A DNA stretch of 64,000 bases. It comes from AP-15 sp963795485. GTDB taxonomy: Bacteria; Pseudomonadota; Alphaproteobacteria; ATCC43930; CGMCC-115725. The notes under the pieces are model-generated. The model had not been told where the DNA came from. It made no database searches and saw nothing but the letters and a program-made list of their open reading frames with translations. The number at the start of each line of letters is the position of its first letter. Positions within the stretch are counted from its first letter, which is position 1. The stretch lies in NCBI GenBank assembly GCA_963795485.1, contig CAWCIL010000008.1:744001-808000 (forward strand), given 5' to 3'. Shown here one piece after another: positions 29,644 to 38,739 of this stretch. The position numbers and the translations under genes are program-made.

Positions 29644-30102
29644 ATGAAGATCGAACAACGGCTCGACGAGCTGGGGATCACGCTTCCACCGCTCGGTGAC
29701 CCGATCGGCAATTACGTCCATGCCAAGCGCACCGGCAACCTGCTCTATCTCTCGGGCAAGGGTCCGCCGGATGTCGACGGCAGGATGCCGAAGGGCAAGC
29801 TCGGCGCCGGCATGTCGGTGGAGGAAGGCTACCGCCATGCCCGCGGCGTCGGGCTGGTGCTGATCGCGGCGCTGCGCCAGGCGCTCGGCGACCTCGATCG
29901 GGTCGAGGACGTCGTCAAGGTGCTGGGCATGGTCAACGCCACCCCCGATTTCGAGGACCACCCGAAAGTCGTCAACGGCTGCTCGGATCTGTTTGTCGAG
30001 GTCTTTGGCGAGCGTGGCCGCCACGCCCGCTCGGCGGTCGGGATGAATTCGCTGCCCGGCGGCATTCCGGTCGAGATCGAAATCATCGTCGCGGTCGGAT
30101 GA
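29644..30102 (+). CDS. RidA family protein (YjgF-like, YjgH/LRA subtype)
   Basis: 152 residues. GNLLYLSGKGPPDVDG, RHARGVGLVLIAALRQALGD and VEDVVKVLGMVNATPDFEDH are diagnostic, with the C-terminal SLPGGIPVEIEIIVAV. The Arg of the canonical RidA site is not at the usual place (GGIPVEIE), so it belongs to a subgroup that may lack enamine deaminase activity. ATG 29644 preceded by GGAGGGG is preferred to the earlier start. Intact and followed three bases later by the transporter. Confidence 0.85.
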   Translation: MKIEQRLDELGITLPPLGDPIGNYVHAKRTGNLLYLSGKGPPDVDGRMPKGKLGAGMSVEEGYRHARGVGLVLIAALRQALGDLDRVEDVVKVLGMVNATPDFEDHPKVVNGCSDLFVEVFGERGRHARSAVGMNSLPGGIPVEIEIIVAVG

Positions 30103-30105
30103 CCG

Positions 30106-31428
30106 GTGCGGGTTAGGGCTCGGGCGGAGGCGCCGCCGGTCGCGGCTGGTCCGCCGATTACTAGCGAGTGGCCTTTCGAGCGCCGCCAGGTCGGCCGCCT
30201 GATGCTGTTTTTCGCGCTCGTCTACGTCGTCGAGGGGCTCGGGCAGACCGGCGGGCTGATCGCCCAGCCCCTCAACTATTTTCTGAAGCAGGTCTATGGC
30301 TGGACCCCGGTCCAGGTGACCGCCTGGCTGACCGTGCTGAACCTGCCCTGGATCATCAAGCCAGTCTACGGGATCGTCTCCGATTTCGTGCCGCTGTTCG
30401 GCTATCGCCGCAAGGCCTATCTGGTGATCGCCAATGTCGCGGCGACCGCTGCCTGCCTGGTGATCACCCGCCTGACGGCACCCGGCGCGCTGATCCTGGT
30501 CCTATTGCTGACCGCCTATGCGATGGCGATCTCGAGCACGCTTTGCGGCGCGGTGCTGGTCGAGAACGGCCAGCGGCTGCATGCGAGCGACCGCTTCGTC
30601 AATCAGCAATGGCTGTGGTTCAACATCGCGGCGATGGGCAGCGCCTTTGTCGGCGGCGAGCTGGTCCAGCATCTGTCGCCGGCGGCCGCATTGCACGCCG
30701 CTGCGGCGATCGTTGCCGTCGCCCCGCTGCTGGCGATCTTTGGCACGCTCTATCTGATCGACGAATCTCCGAGCCGGCTCGATCTCGTCCAGCTGAAGAG
30801 CACCTTTCGCGCTCTGCTCGCCGCCTTGACCCTGAGGGAATTGTGGCTGATCGGGTTGTTCCTGTTCCTCTATTACCTCAATCCCGGGTTCGGCCTGCCG
30901 CTCTATTACTACATGACCGACAGCCTCAAATTTTCGCAGGGCTATATCGGCATCCTGGGGGCGATCAACTCGGCCGGCTGGATCGTCGCCGCGTTGCTAT
31001 ATCGCAAATTTCTTGGTGGCTTGACCTCGAAGCAGCTGTTGAACGCGAGCATCCTGTTCGGCGTCGTGACCACGGCCGCGTTCCTCTTACTATCGAACCA
31101 GGCGAGCGCCGCGATCATCAATTTTTTCAGCGGGATGGCTGGAATGGTCGCGTTTGTCGCGACCTTGAGTCTCGCTGCGGATTATTGCCCGAAGCGCGCC
31201 GAGGGGTTCGCCTTTGCGGCACTGATGTCATTGCTGAACCTGTCTTCGGCGGTGTCGAACAATCTCGGCTCGTTCCTTTACGAGCACGCCTTTCACAACC
31301 GGCTGGCACCCCTGATCGTGGTGTCGGCGGCCTCGACTGCAGTGATCTTGGTCCTCGTCCCGCTCTTACGCCTCGGCGACAAGCCGCCCGGCGAGCCGGT
31401 GCACGCGGTCGCCGCCGACACAGGCTAG
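30106..31428 (+). CDS. BT1-family-like MFS transporter (folate/biopterin type)
   Basis: 440 residues, 12 predicted membrane helices. Recognition rests on VVEGLGQTGGLIAQPLNYFL, WIIKPVYGIVSDFVPLFGYR (BT1-like loop after TM2) and YYLNPGFGLPLYYYMTDSLK. BT1 family members carry folates, biopterin or other organic anions. Start GTG 30106, three bases after the RidA stop, indicates one transcript. The stop overlaps the convergent deacetylase gene by 4 bp. Intact. Confidence 0.8.
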   Translation: MRVRARAEAPPVAAGPPITSEWPFERRQVGRLMLFFALVYVVEGLGQTGGLIAQPLNYFLKQVYGWTPVQVTAWLTVLNLPWIIKPVYGIVSDFVPLFGYRRKAYLVIANVAATAACLVITRLTAPGALILVLLLTAYAMAISSTLCGAVLVENGQRLHASDRFVNQQWLWFNIAAMGSAFVGGELVQHLSPAAALHAAAAIVAVAPLLAIFGTLYLIDESPSRLDLVQLKSTFRALLAALTLRELWLIGLFLFLYYLNPGFGLPLYYYMTDSLKFSQGYIGILGAINSAGWIVAALLYRKFLGGLTSKQLLNASILFGVVTTAAFLLLSNQASAAIINFFSGMAGMVAFVATLSLAADYCPKRAEGFAFAALMSLLNLSSAVSNNLGSFLYEHAFHNRLAPLIVVSAASTAVILVLVPLLRLGDKPPGEPVHAVAADTG

Positions 31429-32321
31429 CCCGAGCCGGGGATCGTCCCCTTCGGCAATCCTTCGCAATAGCGGGCGATCTCGCCGGGGGTGGTGATCCAC
31501 AATTCCTCACGGTGATCGAGGATGTGGCGGACAGCGCCGCGAAAGGCATGCAGGCGAAACGGCTGGCCGATAATGAACGGATGCACCGAGACGGCGAAGA
31601 CCAGCGGGTATTTTTTCGACTGCGCCAGCATCTCGTCGAACTGGTCGACGATCATTTCGGCGAATTGCCGGCCGGTGTGGCGGCGAAACACCAGCGAAGG
31701 CGAATTGTTGAGCTCGAGCGGATAGGGCACCGACAGGATCGGCCCCGAGCGGGTGCGCATCCAGATCGGCTGGTCGTCCATCGCCCAGTCCATGACATAG
31801 CGATAGCCGGCCTCCTTCAGGAGGTCGAGGGTGACCGCACTCTGGGCGATATAGGGGCCGAGCCAGCCCTCGGGCCGCCGGCCGGAAAGCCGTCTCACCA
31901 CCTCGGTGCATTCGGCGATCAACAGCACCTCGTCTTCCTCCCAGAGCACATCCTGGCGCTCGGAATTGGTGCGGCCGTGGCCGACATATTCGTCGCCGCG
32001 CGCGTTGAGCCGCTCGACGATGTCGGGGCAGGCTTCCAGCACTGCCGAGTTGACGTTGTGCGCGCCCGGCAATCCGAACTCGTCGAGCAGATCGAGGTAA
32101 TACCAGAGGCCGACCCGGTTGCCGTAATCGCGCCAGGCGTAATTCCGATGACTCTGCGCCACCGCCGCACCGGTCGAGTCGCTGCCGAGCCCGGCGCCGA
32201 ACGCGAAATATTCGATGTTGTTGTTAAAGGTGACGGCGAGCCGCTTGCCCTCGGGCCACTCGTATTGCGGGCGCTTGTGGATCGGGACGTAGTCGTAACG
32301 GCTGTGCGCGGGGAGCTTCAT
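31425..32321 (-). CDS. Polysaccharide deacetylase (NodB-like), allantoinase/PuuE-related
   Basis: 298 residues of the carbohydrate esterase 4 fold: RLAVTFNNNIEYF replaces the usual catalytic FDD (an Asn/Glu variant), then GLPGAHNVNSAVLEACPDIV, the HGRTN metal-binding step, and HPFIIGQPFRLHAF near the C-terminus. This variant set is typical of the PuuE allantoinase-like branch, which hydrolyses cyclic amides or N-acyl groups rather than chitin. The loss of the second Asp could mean altered metal use. Intact. Confidence 0.8.
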   Translation of the reverse strand: MKLPAHSRYDYVPIHKRPQYEWPEGKRLAVTFNNNIEYFAFGAGLGSDSTGAAVAQSHRNYAWRDYGNRVGLWYYLDLLDEFGLPGAHNVNSAVLEACPDIVERLNARGDEYVGHGRTNSERQDVLWEEDEVLLIAECTEVVRRLSGRRPEGWLGPYIAQSAVTLDLLKEAGYRYVMDWAMDDQPIWMRTRSGPILSVPYPLELNNSPSLVFRRHTGRQFAEMIVDQFDEMLAQSKKYPLVFAVSVHPFIIGQPFRLHAFRGAVRHILDHREELWITTPGEIARYCEGLPKGTIPGSG

Positions 32322-32344
32322 CGGTTTGGGCTCTGATTTGTAAA

Positions 32345-32445
32345 AAGCGGCCCGCCGCCCTCACCCACCCAGCCCTCCGGGCCGGGTCCCCCCTCTCCCG
32401 CATCGCGGGAGAGGGGGCCGAACGCAGCGAGGCGGGTGAGGGTTC
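32345..32445. repeat. Dispersed palindromic intergenic repeat, family A (second copy)
   Basis: Opens CCGCCCTCACCCACCC and contains CTCTCCCGCATCGCGGGAGAG as a hairpin, then GGGGGCCGAACGCAGCGAGG and CGGGTGAGGG, closely matching the arm near 3805-3845. It fills the spacer between the deacetylase and enoyl-CoA hydratase genes. Confidence 0.75.
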
Positions 32446-33244
32446 ACCGGCCCTTGAACGCGGGCTTGCGCTTTTCCATGAAGGCGGTGCGGCCCTCGGT
32501 GTAATCCTCGCTCGCGAAGCATTCATCGACCAGCCGCTTGCACAGCGCCAGATCGCGCGCGCCTTCGTCCTTCAGCGCCTCGCGAATGTTGACCTTGGCC
32601 GAGCGCACCGTCAAAGGCGCATTGCCGGCGATCATCCCACAATAGTCGTCAACGTAATTTTCGAGCGTGTCGGTTGGCACCACCTGATTGACGAGGCCCA
32701 TGCGCAATGCCTCCTCGGCGGTGAATTGGCGTGCGGTATAGAAGATCTCGCGGGCATAGGCCGGGCCGACCAGGTCGACCAGCTTCTTGATCCCGTCATA
32801 GGCGTAGCCGAGCCCGAGCTTGGCCGCCGGGACGCCGAATTTCGAGCCTTCGGCGGCGATCCGCAGATCGCAGGCCAAAGCGGTGCCGACCCCGCCGCCG
32901 ATGCAATAGCCGCGGATCATCGCGATCGTCGGCTTCAGGGTTTCCTGCAGGCGCATCCGCGCTCCCTCGGAGATCTTGCTGTAGGCGGCGGCCGCCTCTT
33001 CCGAGGCGCGCCGTTCCTTGAACTCGGAAATGTCGGCGCCCGAGACAAAGGCGCGCCCGCCGGCGCCGCTGACGACGATGACCCGGATCGTGTCGTCGGC
33101 CTCGAAATCGTCGAGGATCTGGGTCACGCCCTGCCACATCTCGAGCGAGACCGCGTTGTGCCGGGCCGGGTTGTTGAAGATCAGGTGGCCGACCGCCCCA
33201 TCCTTCCGGGCGGTCATCTTGCTGGTCAAGGGCTGGTCGAGCAT
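32444..33244 (-). CDS. Enoyl-CoA hydratase/isomerase family protein
   Basis: 266 residues of the crotonase fold. The oxyanion hole is formed by AFVSGADISEF and IRGYCIGGGVGTALACDLRI; SKFGVPAAKLGLGYAYDGIK matches the family. ATG 33244 was chosen because no homology precedes it although the frame is open to 33583. Substrate unknown; context suggests short-chain acyl-CoA oxidation. Intact. Confidence 0.85.
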   Translation of the reverse strand: MLDQPLTSKMTARKDGAVGHLIFNNPARHNAVSLEMWQGVTQILDDFEADDTIRVIVVSGAGGRAFVSGADISEFKERRASEEAAAAYSKISEGARMRLQETLKPTIAMIRGYCIGGGVGTALACDLRIAAEGSKFGVPAAKLGLGYAYDGIKKLVDLVGPAYAREIFYTARQFTAEEALRMGLVNQVVPTDTLENYVDDYCGMIAGNAPLTVRSAKVNIREALKDEGARDLALCKRLVDECFASEDYTEGRTAFMEKRKPAFKGR

Positions 33245-33324
33245 GGTGCGTCCTCGCTCCTCGGTGAGTCGCGGCAGTGTGGCAGATTGCATGGCGTCGC
33301 GCATCCGCCCATTCCCTCCGCGGC

Positions 33325-34629
33325 TTACGATCCGGCCATTGCCAGTCCGCCGGCGCCGGCCCCGGCCTCGATCGGGCGGTCGGGGCGGATCCAGTAGGTC
33401 ATCACGATCGCGAATAGCAAGAGCCCGACGGAAAAGGCGAACGGCGTCGTCCAGCTGCCGGTTCGCTGCAGGATCCAGCCGAACGCGACGGGCGACAAAA
33501 TCCCGGCGACCGCGCCCGCGGCATTCATCAGCGCGCTCGATGAGCCGGCGTAATCGGGTGCGATGTCCATCGTCGCGGTCCACAGCGGGGAGATCGCAAA
33601 GCCGAGAAAGAACAACGCCAGCGTGAAGCCGGTGAGCCCGATCACCAGATCGTGGACCAGGATCGCCGGCACCAGCGCCATCACGACAAGGGTCCAGCTG
33701 CCCGCGATCAGCAGCGAGCGCGCGATCTGCAGGCGCCGAGTGCGGCGCAGCAGGTAATCGGTGGTGACACCGCCGAGCAGCTCGGCGAACATCGCGCAGA
33801 GCAGCATCGCCGCGTAAAACAGCGAAGACTTCTTAAGATCCAGGCCATAGTTTTTCTGGAACAAGGACGGCATCCAGGTCACGTACAGCCAGCCGGTCCA
33901 GCCCTGGCAGAAGTAGATGATCATCAGCGGCGCCACCCGGGGGATGAGCCGCCGCCACGGAACCGGACCGGAACCGGTCCGCCTCGCCGGATCGTCGGCC
34001 GAATGAGCGGCTGGCAGCACGGCGAGCTCCGCTGCGGTGATGTCGGGATGCCGGCGCGGGTCCTCCTCGAAGAACCGCCACCACAGGGCCGCCCAAACTG
34101 CCGACAAGACGCCGAGCGCGACGAATGAAAAACGCCAGGAGAACCAGGTGATCAGGAACGCGACGATCGGCGCCGACACTCCAGCGCCGAGACGTCCGGC
34201 GGAATGGGTGAGGCCAACCGCCGTGCCGCGCGAGGCGAGCGAGGTCCATTTCGAGAGCGCCCGGTTGGCCGCCGGCAAGGTCGCGCCTTCGCCCATGCCG
34301 AGCGCCAGGCGCACGGAAAACAGCGAAACCAGCCCGGACACCGCTCCGGTGACGATCGTGGTGACCGACCATGCGACGCCGCAGACGGTCAGCGTGCGTC
34401 GCGCACCGAAGCGGTCGGCAAACCAGCCACCGACCAGCTGAAACGGGGCATAAGCGTAGTTGAAGGCCGAAAAGGCGAGGCCGAGCGCGATATTGCTAAG
34501 GCCGAGGTCCTTCTGCATTACCGGCGCCGCGGCGGCCAGATTGACGCGGTCGATAAAGAGGATGAACTCCATCAAGCACAGCAGGGCGAGGAAATTCCGG
34601 GTGGCGCGTCCGGTGAAGGCGAGTCCCAT
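33325..34629 (-). CDS. MFS transporter, anion:cation symporter (ACS) family
   Basis: 434 residues, 12 helices. LMEFILFIDRVNLAAAAPVM, GGWFADRFGARRTLTV (motif A) and GMGEGATLPAANRALSKW are typical of the ACS family, which imports organic anions such as phthalate, glucarate or hexuronates. It lies near enoyl-CoA hydratases and a Rieske oxygenase, which is compatible with uptake of an aromatic acid, but that is inference. Intact. Confidence 0.85.
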   Translation of the reverse strand: MGLAFTGRATRNFLALLCLMEFILFIDRVNLAAAAPVMQKDLGLSNIALGLAFSAFNYAYAPFQLVGGWFADRFGARRTLTVCGVAWSVTTIVTGAVSGLVSLFSVRLALGMGEGATLPAANRALSKWTSLASRGTAVGLTHSAGRLGAGVSAPIVAFLITWFSWRFSFVALGVLSAVWAALWWRFFEEDPRRHPDITAAELAVLPAAHSADDPARRTGSGPVPWRRLIPRVAPLMIIYFCQGWTGWLYVTWMPSLFQKNYGLDLKKSSLFYAAMLLCAMFAELLGGVTTDYLLRRTRRLQIARSLLIAGSWTLVVMALVPAILVHDLVIGLTGFTLALFFLGFAISPLWTATMDIAPDYAGSSSALMNAAGAVAGILSPVAFGWILQRTGSWTTPFAFSVGLLLFAIVMTYWIRPDRPIEAGAGAGGLAMAGS

Positions 34630-34716
34630 GGTGCCGGCTCCTCCCGTTTTCGCGCAGTGTCGCAGATTTTTCGGCAGCGCCGATCAGCCGATTATTCACG
34701 GCCGCTATGCCGGCGA

Positions 34717-35148
34717 TCAGCGCGGCGGCAGGCCGAGACGCGGGATCTCGATCGCCGGGCAGCGGTTCATCACCACCTTGATGCCGCGGGCTTCGGCGCG
34801 GGCGGCGGCCACCTCGTCGCGCACGCCGAGCTGCATCCACACCACCTTGGCGCCGGCCGCGATCGCCGCGTCGACCGCGGCACCGGCCATTTCGCTGCGG
34901 CGAAACACGTCGACCATGTCGACCGGCTCGGGAATCTCGGCGAGTGCCGCGTAGCAGGTCTCGCCGAGGATCGAGCCGCCGGCGGCGTTCGGGTTGACCG
35001 GGATTGCGCGGTAGCCGTGCCGCTGCAGATAGGCCATGACCCCGTAGCTCGGCCGCTCGCGGCGCGGGCTTGCGCCGACCACGGCGATCGTCCGCACGCT
35101 CGTCAGGATCCCGCGCAAATAGGCGTCGGAATAGCTGTCGTGGTCCAT
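34717..35148 (-). CDS. CoA-binding domain protein (YccU-like)
   Basis: 143 residues with the single CoA-binding Rossmann domain: IAVVGASPRRERPSYGVMAY, HGYRAIPVNPNAAGG, then PVDMVDVFRRSE and KVVWMQLGVRDEVAAARAEA ending with the conserved CPAIEIPRLGL. The ATG at 35148 fits the family start. Exact function unknown. It follows the enoyl-CoA hydratase gene with a gap of 7 bases, so they are co-transcribed. Confidence 0.85.
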   Translation of the reverse strand: MDHDSYSDAYLRGILTSVRTIAVVGASPRRERPSYGVMAYLQRHGYRAIPVNPNAAGGSILGETCYAALAEIPEPVDMVDVFRRSEMAGAAVDAAIAAGAKVVWMQLGVRDEVAAARAEARGIKVVMNRCPAIEIPRLGLPPR

Positions 35149-35155
35149 CGCGGCC

Positions 35156-35971
35156 TCAGCGGTCCTGCCATCTCGGCGCGCGCTTGGCGAGAAAGGCGTC
35201 AATGCCCTCGCCGGCGTCGGCGGCCAGCATGTTCGTCGTCATCACCTCCGCCGCATAGCGGTAGGCAGATGCCAAATCGAGCTCGGCCTGGCGATAGAAC
35301 GCCTCCTTGCCGATCGCCAAGGTGAAGGCCGACTTGCCGGCGATATCGCGGGCGAGACCATCGACCGAAGCGCGCAATTCGCCGCTCGGCACGACGCGGT
35401 TGACGAGGCCGATCTCGCATGCCCGCGCGGCGCCGATCAATTCGCCGGTCAGCAGCATCTCCATTGCCGCTTTGCGCCCGACCGCGCGCGACAACGCCAC
35501 CATCGGGGTCGAGCAGAAGAGGCCGATATTGACCCCGGGTGTGGCAAAGCGCGCCTCCTCGGCGGCGACCGCCAGATCGCAGCTGGCGACCAGCTGAACG
35601 CCGGCTGCGGTCGCGACGCCGTGCACCTCGGCGATGACCGGCTTTGGCAGCCGGACGATTGCCAGCATCAATTCGCTGCATTGCGCGAAGAGCCGCTCGT
35701 AGCTCTCGCGCCGACGGTCGGTTCGGATCTCGCGCAGATCGTGGCCCGCGCAAAACACCGGCCCGGCGCCGGCGATGACGACGACCCGCGCCTGCCGGTC
35801 CTCGGCGGCGCGGCCGAGCGCCGCGATCATCTCCGCCATCAGCGCCGCCGATAGCGCGTTCCTCGCCTGCGGCCGGTTCATCGTCAGACGCAAGACCCCG
35901 CCCTCGCGCGCTTCGAGCAGCAGCGGGGTCGTCTCCAAACTTCTCGGCATCGCCGTCATTGCCGCCTTCAC
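35156..35971 (-). CDS. Enoyl-CoA hydratase (ECH family)
   Basis: 271 residues, crotonase fold: PQARNALSAALMAEMIAALG, the oxyanion segments VFCAGHDLREI and EVHGVATAAGVQLVASCDLA, and RFATPGVNIGLFCSTPMVAL. The GVATAAGVQ motif and the AGHDL loop resemble ECHDC3-type hydratases. Probably fatty-acid or aromatic acyl-CoA metabolism; the substrate is not predictable. ATG at 35971, with two further in-frame Met within 8 codons. Intact. Confidence 0.85.
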   Translation of the reverse strand: MKAAMTAMPRSLETTPLLLEAREGGVLRLTMNRPQARNALSAALMAEMIAALGRAAEDRQARVVVIAGAGPVFCAGHDLREIRTDRRRESYERLFAQCSELMLAIVRLPKPVIAEVHGVATAAGVQLVASCDLAVAAEEARFATPGVNIGLFCSTPMVALSRAVGRKAAMEMLLTGELIGAARACEIGLVNRVVPSGELRASVDGLARDIAGKSAFTLAIGKEAFYRQAELDLASAYRYAAEVMTTNMLAADAGEGIDAFLAKRAPRWQDR

Positions 35972-36049
35972 CCTTGCCTGCCCGCCGCGGAAACGCGACT
36001 CTCACGCCGGTGCCGTCACGGCGGCAACAGGTATTTTCAGGGGGAGAAT

Positions 36050-37085
36050 GTGGAGGATGGCGCCGCGCCATTGCGGGAGGCGTGGTACTACGCTATCGCC
36101 GGGCGCCGGGTGAAGCCGCGGGCGACGGTGGCGAAGGTGATGCTGGCCGAGCCGGTGCTGATCGGCCGCGACGCCGCCGGTGCGCCGTTCGCGCTGCGCG
36201 ATCTGTGCCCGCACCGCGGCATGCGGCTCAGCGCCGGCCATTTCGACGGGCACGAGGTCGAGTGCTGCTATCACGGCTGGCGCTTCGACACCGGCGGCCG
36301 ATGCACGGCGATCCCCGCGCTGGTGCCGGGCCAGGCTTTTTCGCCGGGCCGCGTCCAGGTCCGCACCTATCCAGCGCGCGAGGTGCAGGGCAACATCTGG
36401 GTCTATTTCGGCAACGATCCGGCCGCCGCACCCGAAATCCCGCTGGTCGACGGGTTTGACGACGCGCGCGCCGCGTCTGATCGAGACCGTCGCGTTCGCC
36501 GCATCGATCGACCACGCCGTCGTCGGGCTGATGGACCCGGCGCACGGTCCCTTTGTCCACCACGCCTGGTGGTGGCGCTCGCGGCGTTCGATCCAGGCCA
36601 AGGCCAAGGCGTTTGCCCCCTCGCCCTGGGGCTTCACGATGAGCCGCCACCTGCCCTCGGCCAACTCGCGCGCCTACCGGCTGCTGGGCGGAATGCCCGA
36701 AACCGAGATTGCCTTTCGCCTGCCGAGCGTGCGCACCGAAAATATCCGCGCCGGACGCCATCTGGTCGGCAATTTGACCGCGATCACCCCGATCGACGAC
36801 CGCACGAGCGAGATCAACCACTGCATCTACTGGACTTCGCCCTGGCTCGGAGCGCTGAAGCCGCTGCTGCGGCCCTATGTGCGCGCCTTTCTGCACCAGG
36901 ACCGCGCGATCATGGAGCGCCAGAGCCAAGGACTGCGCTTCGATCCGCCCCTGATGCTGATCGACGACGCCGACACCCAGGCCAAATGGTATTACCGGCT
37001 CAAGCGCGAATACCGCCGCGCCCGTGCCGAAGGCCGCCCGTTCGAGAACCCGCTGAAACCCCGCACCCTCGAATGGCGCAGCTGA
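36050..37085 (+). CDS. Rieske (2Fe-2S) aromatic oxygenase, one frameshift
   Basis: About 345 residues of the single-component terminal oxygenase class. Rieske ligands: LCPHRGMRLSAGHFDG and ECCYHGWRFDTGG. Frame changes near 36470; the catalytic iron site is in the second frame, LMDPAHGPFVHHAW (Asp-x2-His ... His). C-terminal segments GNLTAITPIDDRTSEINHCI and WYYRLKREYRRARAEG follow. Similar proteins degrade aromatic or polycyclic carboxylates. Start ATG at 36050, after a GGGGGAGAATGTGG context. Divergent from the enoyl-CoA hydratase. Confidence 0.85.
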
Positions 37086-37100
37086 CGGGCGCGGCAGCGC

Positions 37101-38342
37101 TCACAGCGCGGCGAGGCGGCGCTCCAGATACGCGCGCTCGGCGCCGTTGGCGGTCAGCGCCAAGGCGCGCCGATAAGCCTCGGCGGCGGCCAAGGCGAAC
37201 CCGAGCCGGCGCAACAGGTCGGCGCGCGCGGCGTGAAAGAGGTAATAGCGGTCGAGCCCGCAAAGCTCCTCGATCAGCGCCAGGCCATGCTCGGGACCGG
37301 CATTCATGCCGACGGCGACGGCGCGGTTCAGCAGCACCACCGGGCTCGGATCGATCCGCGCGAGCTCTCCGTAAAGGGCGGCGATCTGCGGCCAGTCGGT
37401 GTCCTCGGCGCTCGCGGCTGCGGCGTGGACCGCGGCAATCGCCGCCTGCAGCTGGTAGGGCCCGACCCGGCCTTGCCGCAATGCGGCATCGACCAGCGCC
37501 AGCCCGTCGCCGATTTGCTCGCGATCCCACCGCGAACGGTCCTGCTCTTCGAGGGTCACCAGCATGCCGGCGTCGTCGACCCGGGCATGGCGGCGCGAAT
37601 CATGCAGCAGCATCAGCGCCAGGAGGCCGAGGCTCTCCGGCTCCGCCCGGTCGATCTCGCACAGCACCCGGCCGAGGCGGATGGCTTCGGCGCATAGCTC
37701 GCGGCGGATCAAGGCGTCGCCCGAGGTCGCGACATAGCCTTCGTTGAAGATCAGATAGATGACCGCCCGCACCGCAGCGCGCCGCTCGGGCAGCGCCTCC
37801 TCTGCCGGGATCTCGTAGGGGATGCGCGCCTGCGCGATCTTCAGCTTGGCCCGCACCAGCCGCTGCGCCAGGGTCGCTTCGGGAACCAGAAAGGCGCGCG
37901 CGATCTCCCCGGTCGAGAGCCCGCCCAAGGTGCGCAAGGTCAACGCGATCTGCGCCTCGCGATTGAGCGCCGGATGGCAGCAGGTAAAGATCAGCCGCAG
38001 GCGGTCATCCTCGATCGCCGGCGGCAGTTCGGACGGCATCGGCTCCTCGCTCGGCGCAATCGCCGCCTCCAGCTCCAGGAATCCTTGCTTTTCCCGCCGG
38101 GTGCGCTCGCGCCGCCCGGCGTCGATCAGCTTGCGCCAGGCGGCGGTCGCGATCCACGCCGCCGGGTTGTACGGGACACCGTGCGCGGGCCACGCGGCCA
38201 GCGCCGCGGCAAAGGCCTCCTGCATCGCCTCCTCGGCGCGGTCGAACGAACCGCAGCGCCGGATCAGGCCGGCGATGATCCGGCCGTGCTCGCGGCGAAA
38301 CACGGCCTCCGCGGAGACCCGGATTTCGGCGTGGTTCGGCAT
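37101..38342 (-). CDS. RNA polymerase sigma factor, ECF42 type
   Basis: 413 residues, long for an ECF factor because it carries a C-terminal TPR-like extension. The sigma-2 region is FRREHGRIIAGLIRRCGSFD with EEAMQEAFAAAL and AWIATAAWRKLID; sigma-4 contains LTLRTLGGLSTGEIARAFLV. The ECF42 hallmark is the extension (YLIFNEGYVATSGD, RAELLR/HDSRRHAR-type segment, LYGELARIDPSPVVLLNRAV). It is coupled to a YCII/DGPF gene directly upstream (TGATG overlap), the standard partner of ECF42, and is thought to regulate such genes. Confidence 0.9.
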   Translation of the reverse strand: MPNHAEIRVSAEAVFRREHGRIIAGLIRRCGSFDRAEEAMQEAFAAALAAWPAHGVPYNPAAWIATAAWRKLIDAGRRERTRREKQGFLELEAAIAPSEEPMPSELPPAIEDDRLRLIFTCCHPALNREAQIALTLRTLGGLSTGEIARAFLVPEATLAQRLVRAKLKIAQARIPYEIPAEEALPERRAAVRAVIYLIFNEGYVATSGDALIRRELCAEAIRLGRVLCEIDRAEPESLGLLALMLLHDSRRHARVDDAGMLVTLEEQDRSRWDREQIGDGLALVDAALRQGRVGPYQLQAAIAAVHAAAASAEDTDWPQIAALYGELARIDPSPVVLLNRAVAVGMNAGPEHGLALIEELCGLDRYYLFHAARADLLRRLGFALAAAEAYRRALALTANGAERAYLERRLAAL

Positions 38343-38725
38343 CAGCGTCCCGCGCTCGCCTCGCGCGACGGCAGCTCCGTGATCGGCCGAATCTCGACGC
38401 AGCCGTGGCCGCCGCCGCAATTCGTCGGGATTTTCGCGGCCCAGCCGATCGCCTCGTCGAGGTCTCGGCAATTGATGATGTAGTAGCCGGCGAGCTGCTC
38501 CTTGGTCTCGGCGAACGGGCCGTCGAGGATCATGGTCTTCTCCCCCTGCCGGCGGATTGTGGTCGCGGTGGCGGTCGGGTGCAGCGGGTCGACGGCGAGC
38601 AGGATGCCTTGTTTCCTCGATTCGTCGATGACCGCCCAATGCGCCGAAATCAACCTCTCCATCTCCTGCCGGGAGCGCTCGGCCATCTCGGCCTCGCGAG
38701 TGTAGATCAGCAACATGTAGCGCAT
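38342..38725 (-). CDS. YCII/DGPF-domain protein (ECF42 partner)
   Basis: 127 residues, dimeric alpha/beta barrel of the YCII superfamily: MRYMLLIYTREAEMAERSRQ, the DGPFAETKEQLAGYYIINCR motif that names the DGPF family, and GCVEIRPITEL. Its stop overlaps the ATG of the sigma factor gene, so the two are translationally coupled. The function of DGPF proteins is not established, but their pairing with ECF42 sigma factors is well documented. Confidence 0.88.
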   Translation of the reverse strand: MRYMLLIYTREAEMAERSRQEMERLISAHWAVIDESRKQGILLAVDPLHPTATATTIRRQGEKTMILDGPFAETKEQLAGYYIINCRDLDEAIGWAAKIPTNCGGGHGCVEIRPITELPSREASAGR

Positions 38726-38739
38726 TGCGGTTCTCCTCC

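Noticed and set aside
30168..32336. Very long open frame (about 720 codons) on the + strand over the transporter and deacetylase
   Set aside because: It is a GC-rich shadow frame of real genes, low-complexity and without homology-like motifs.
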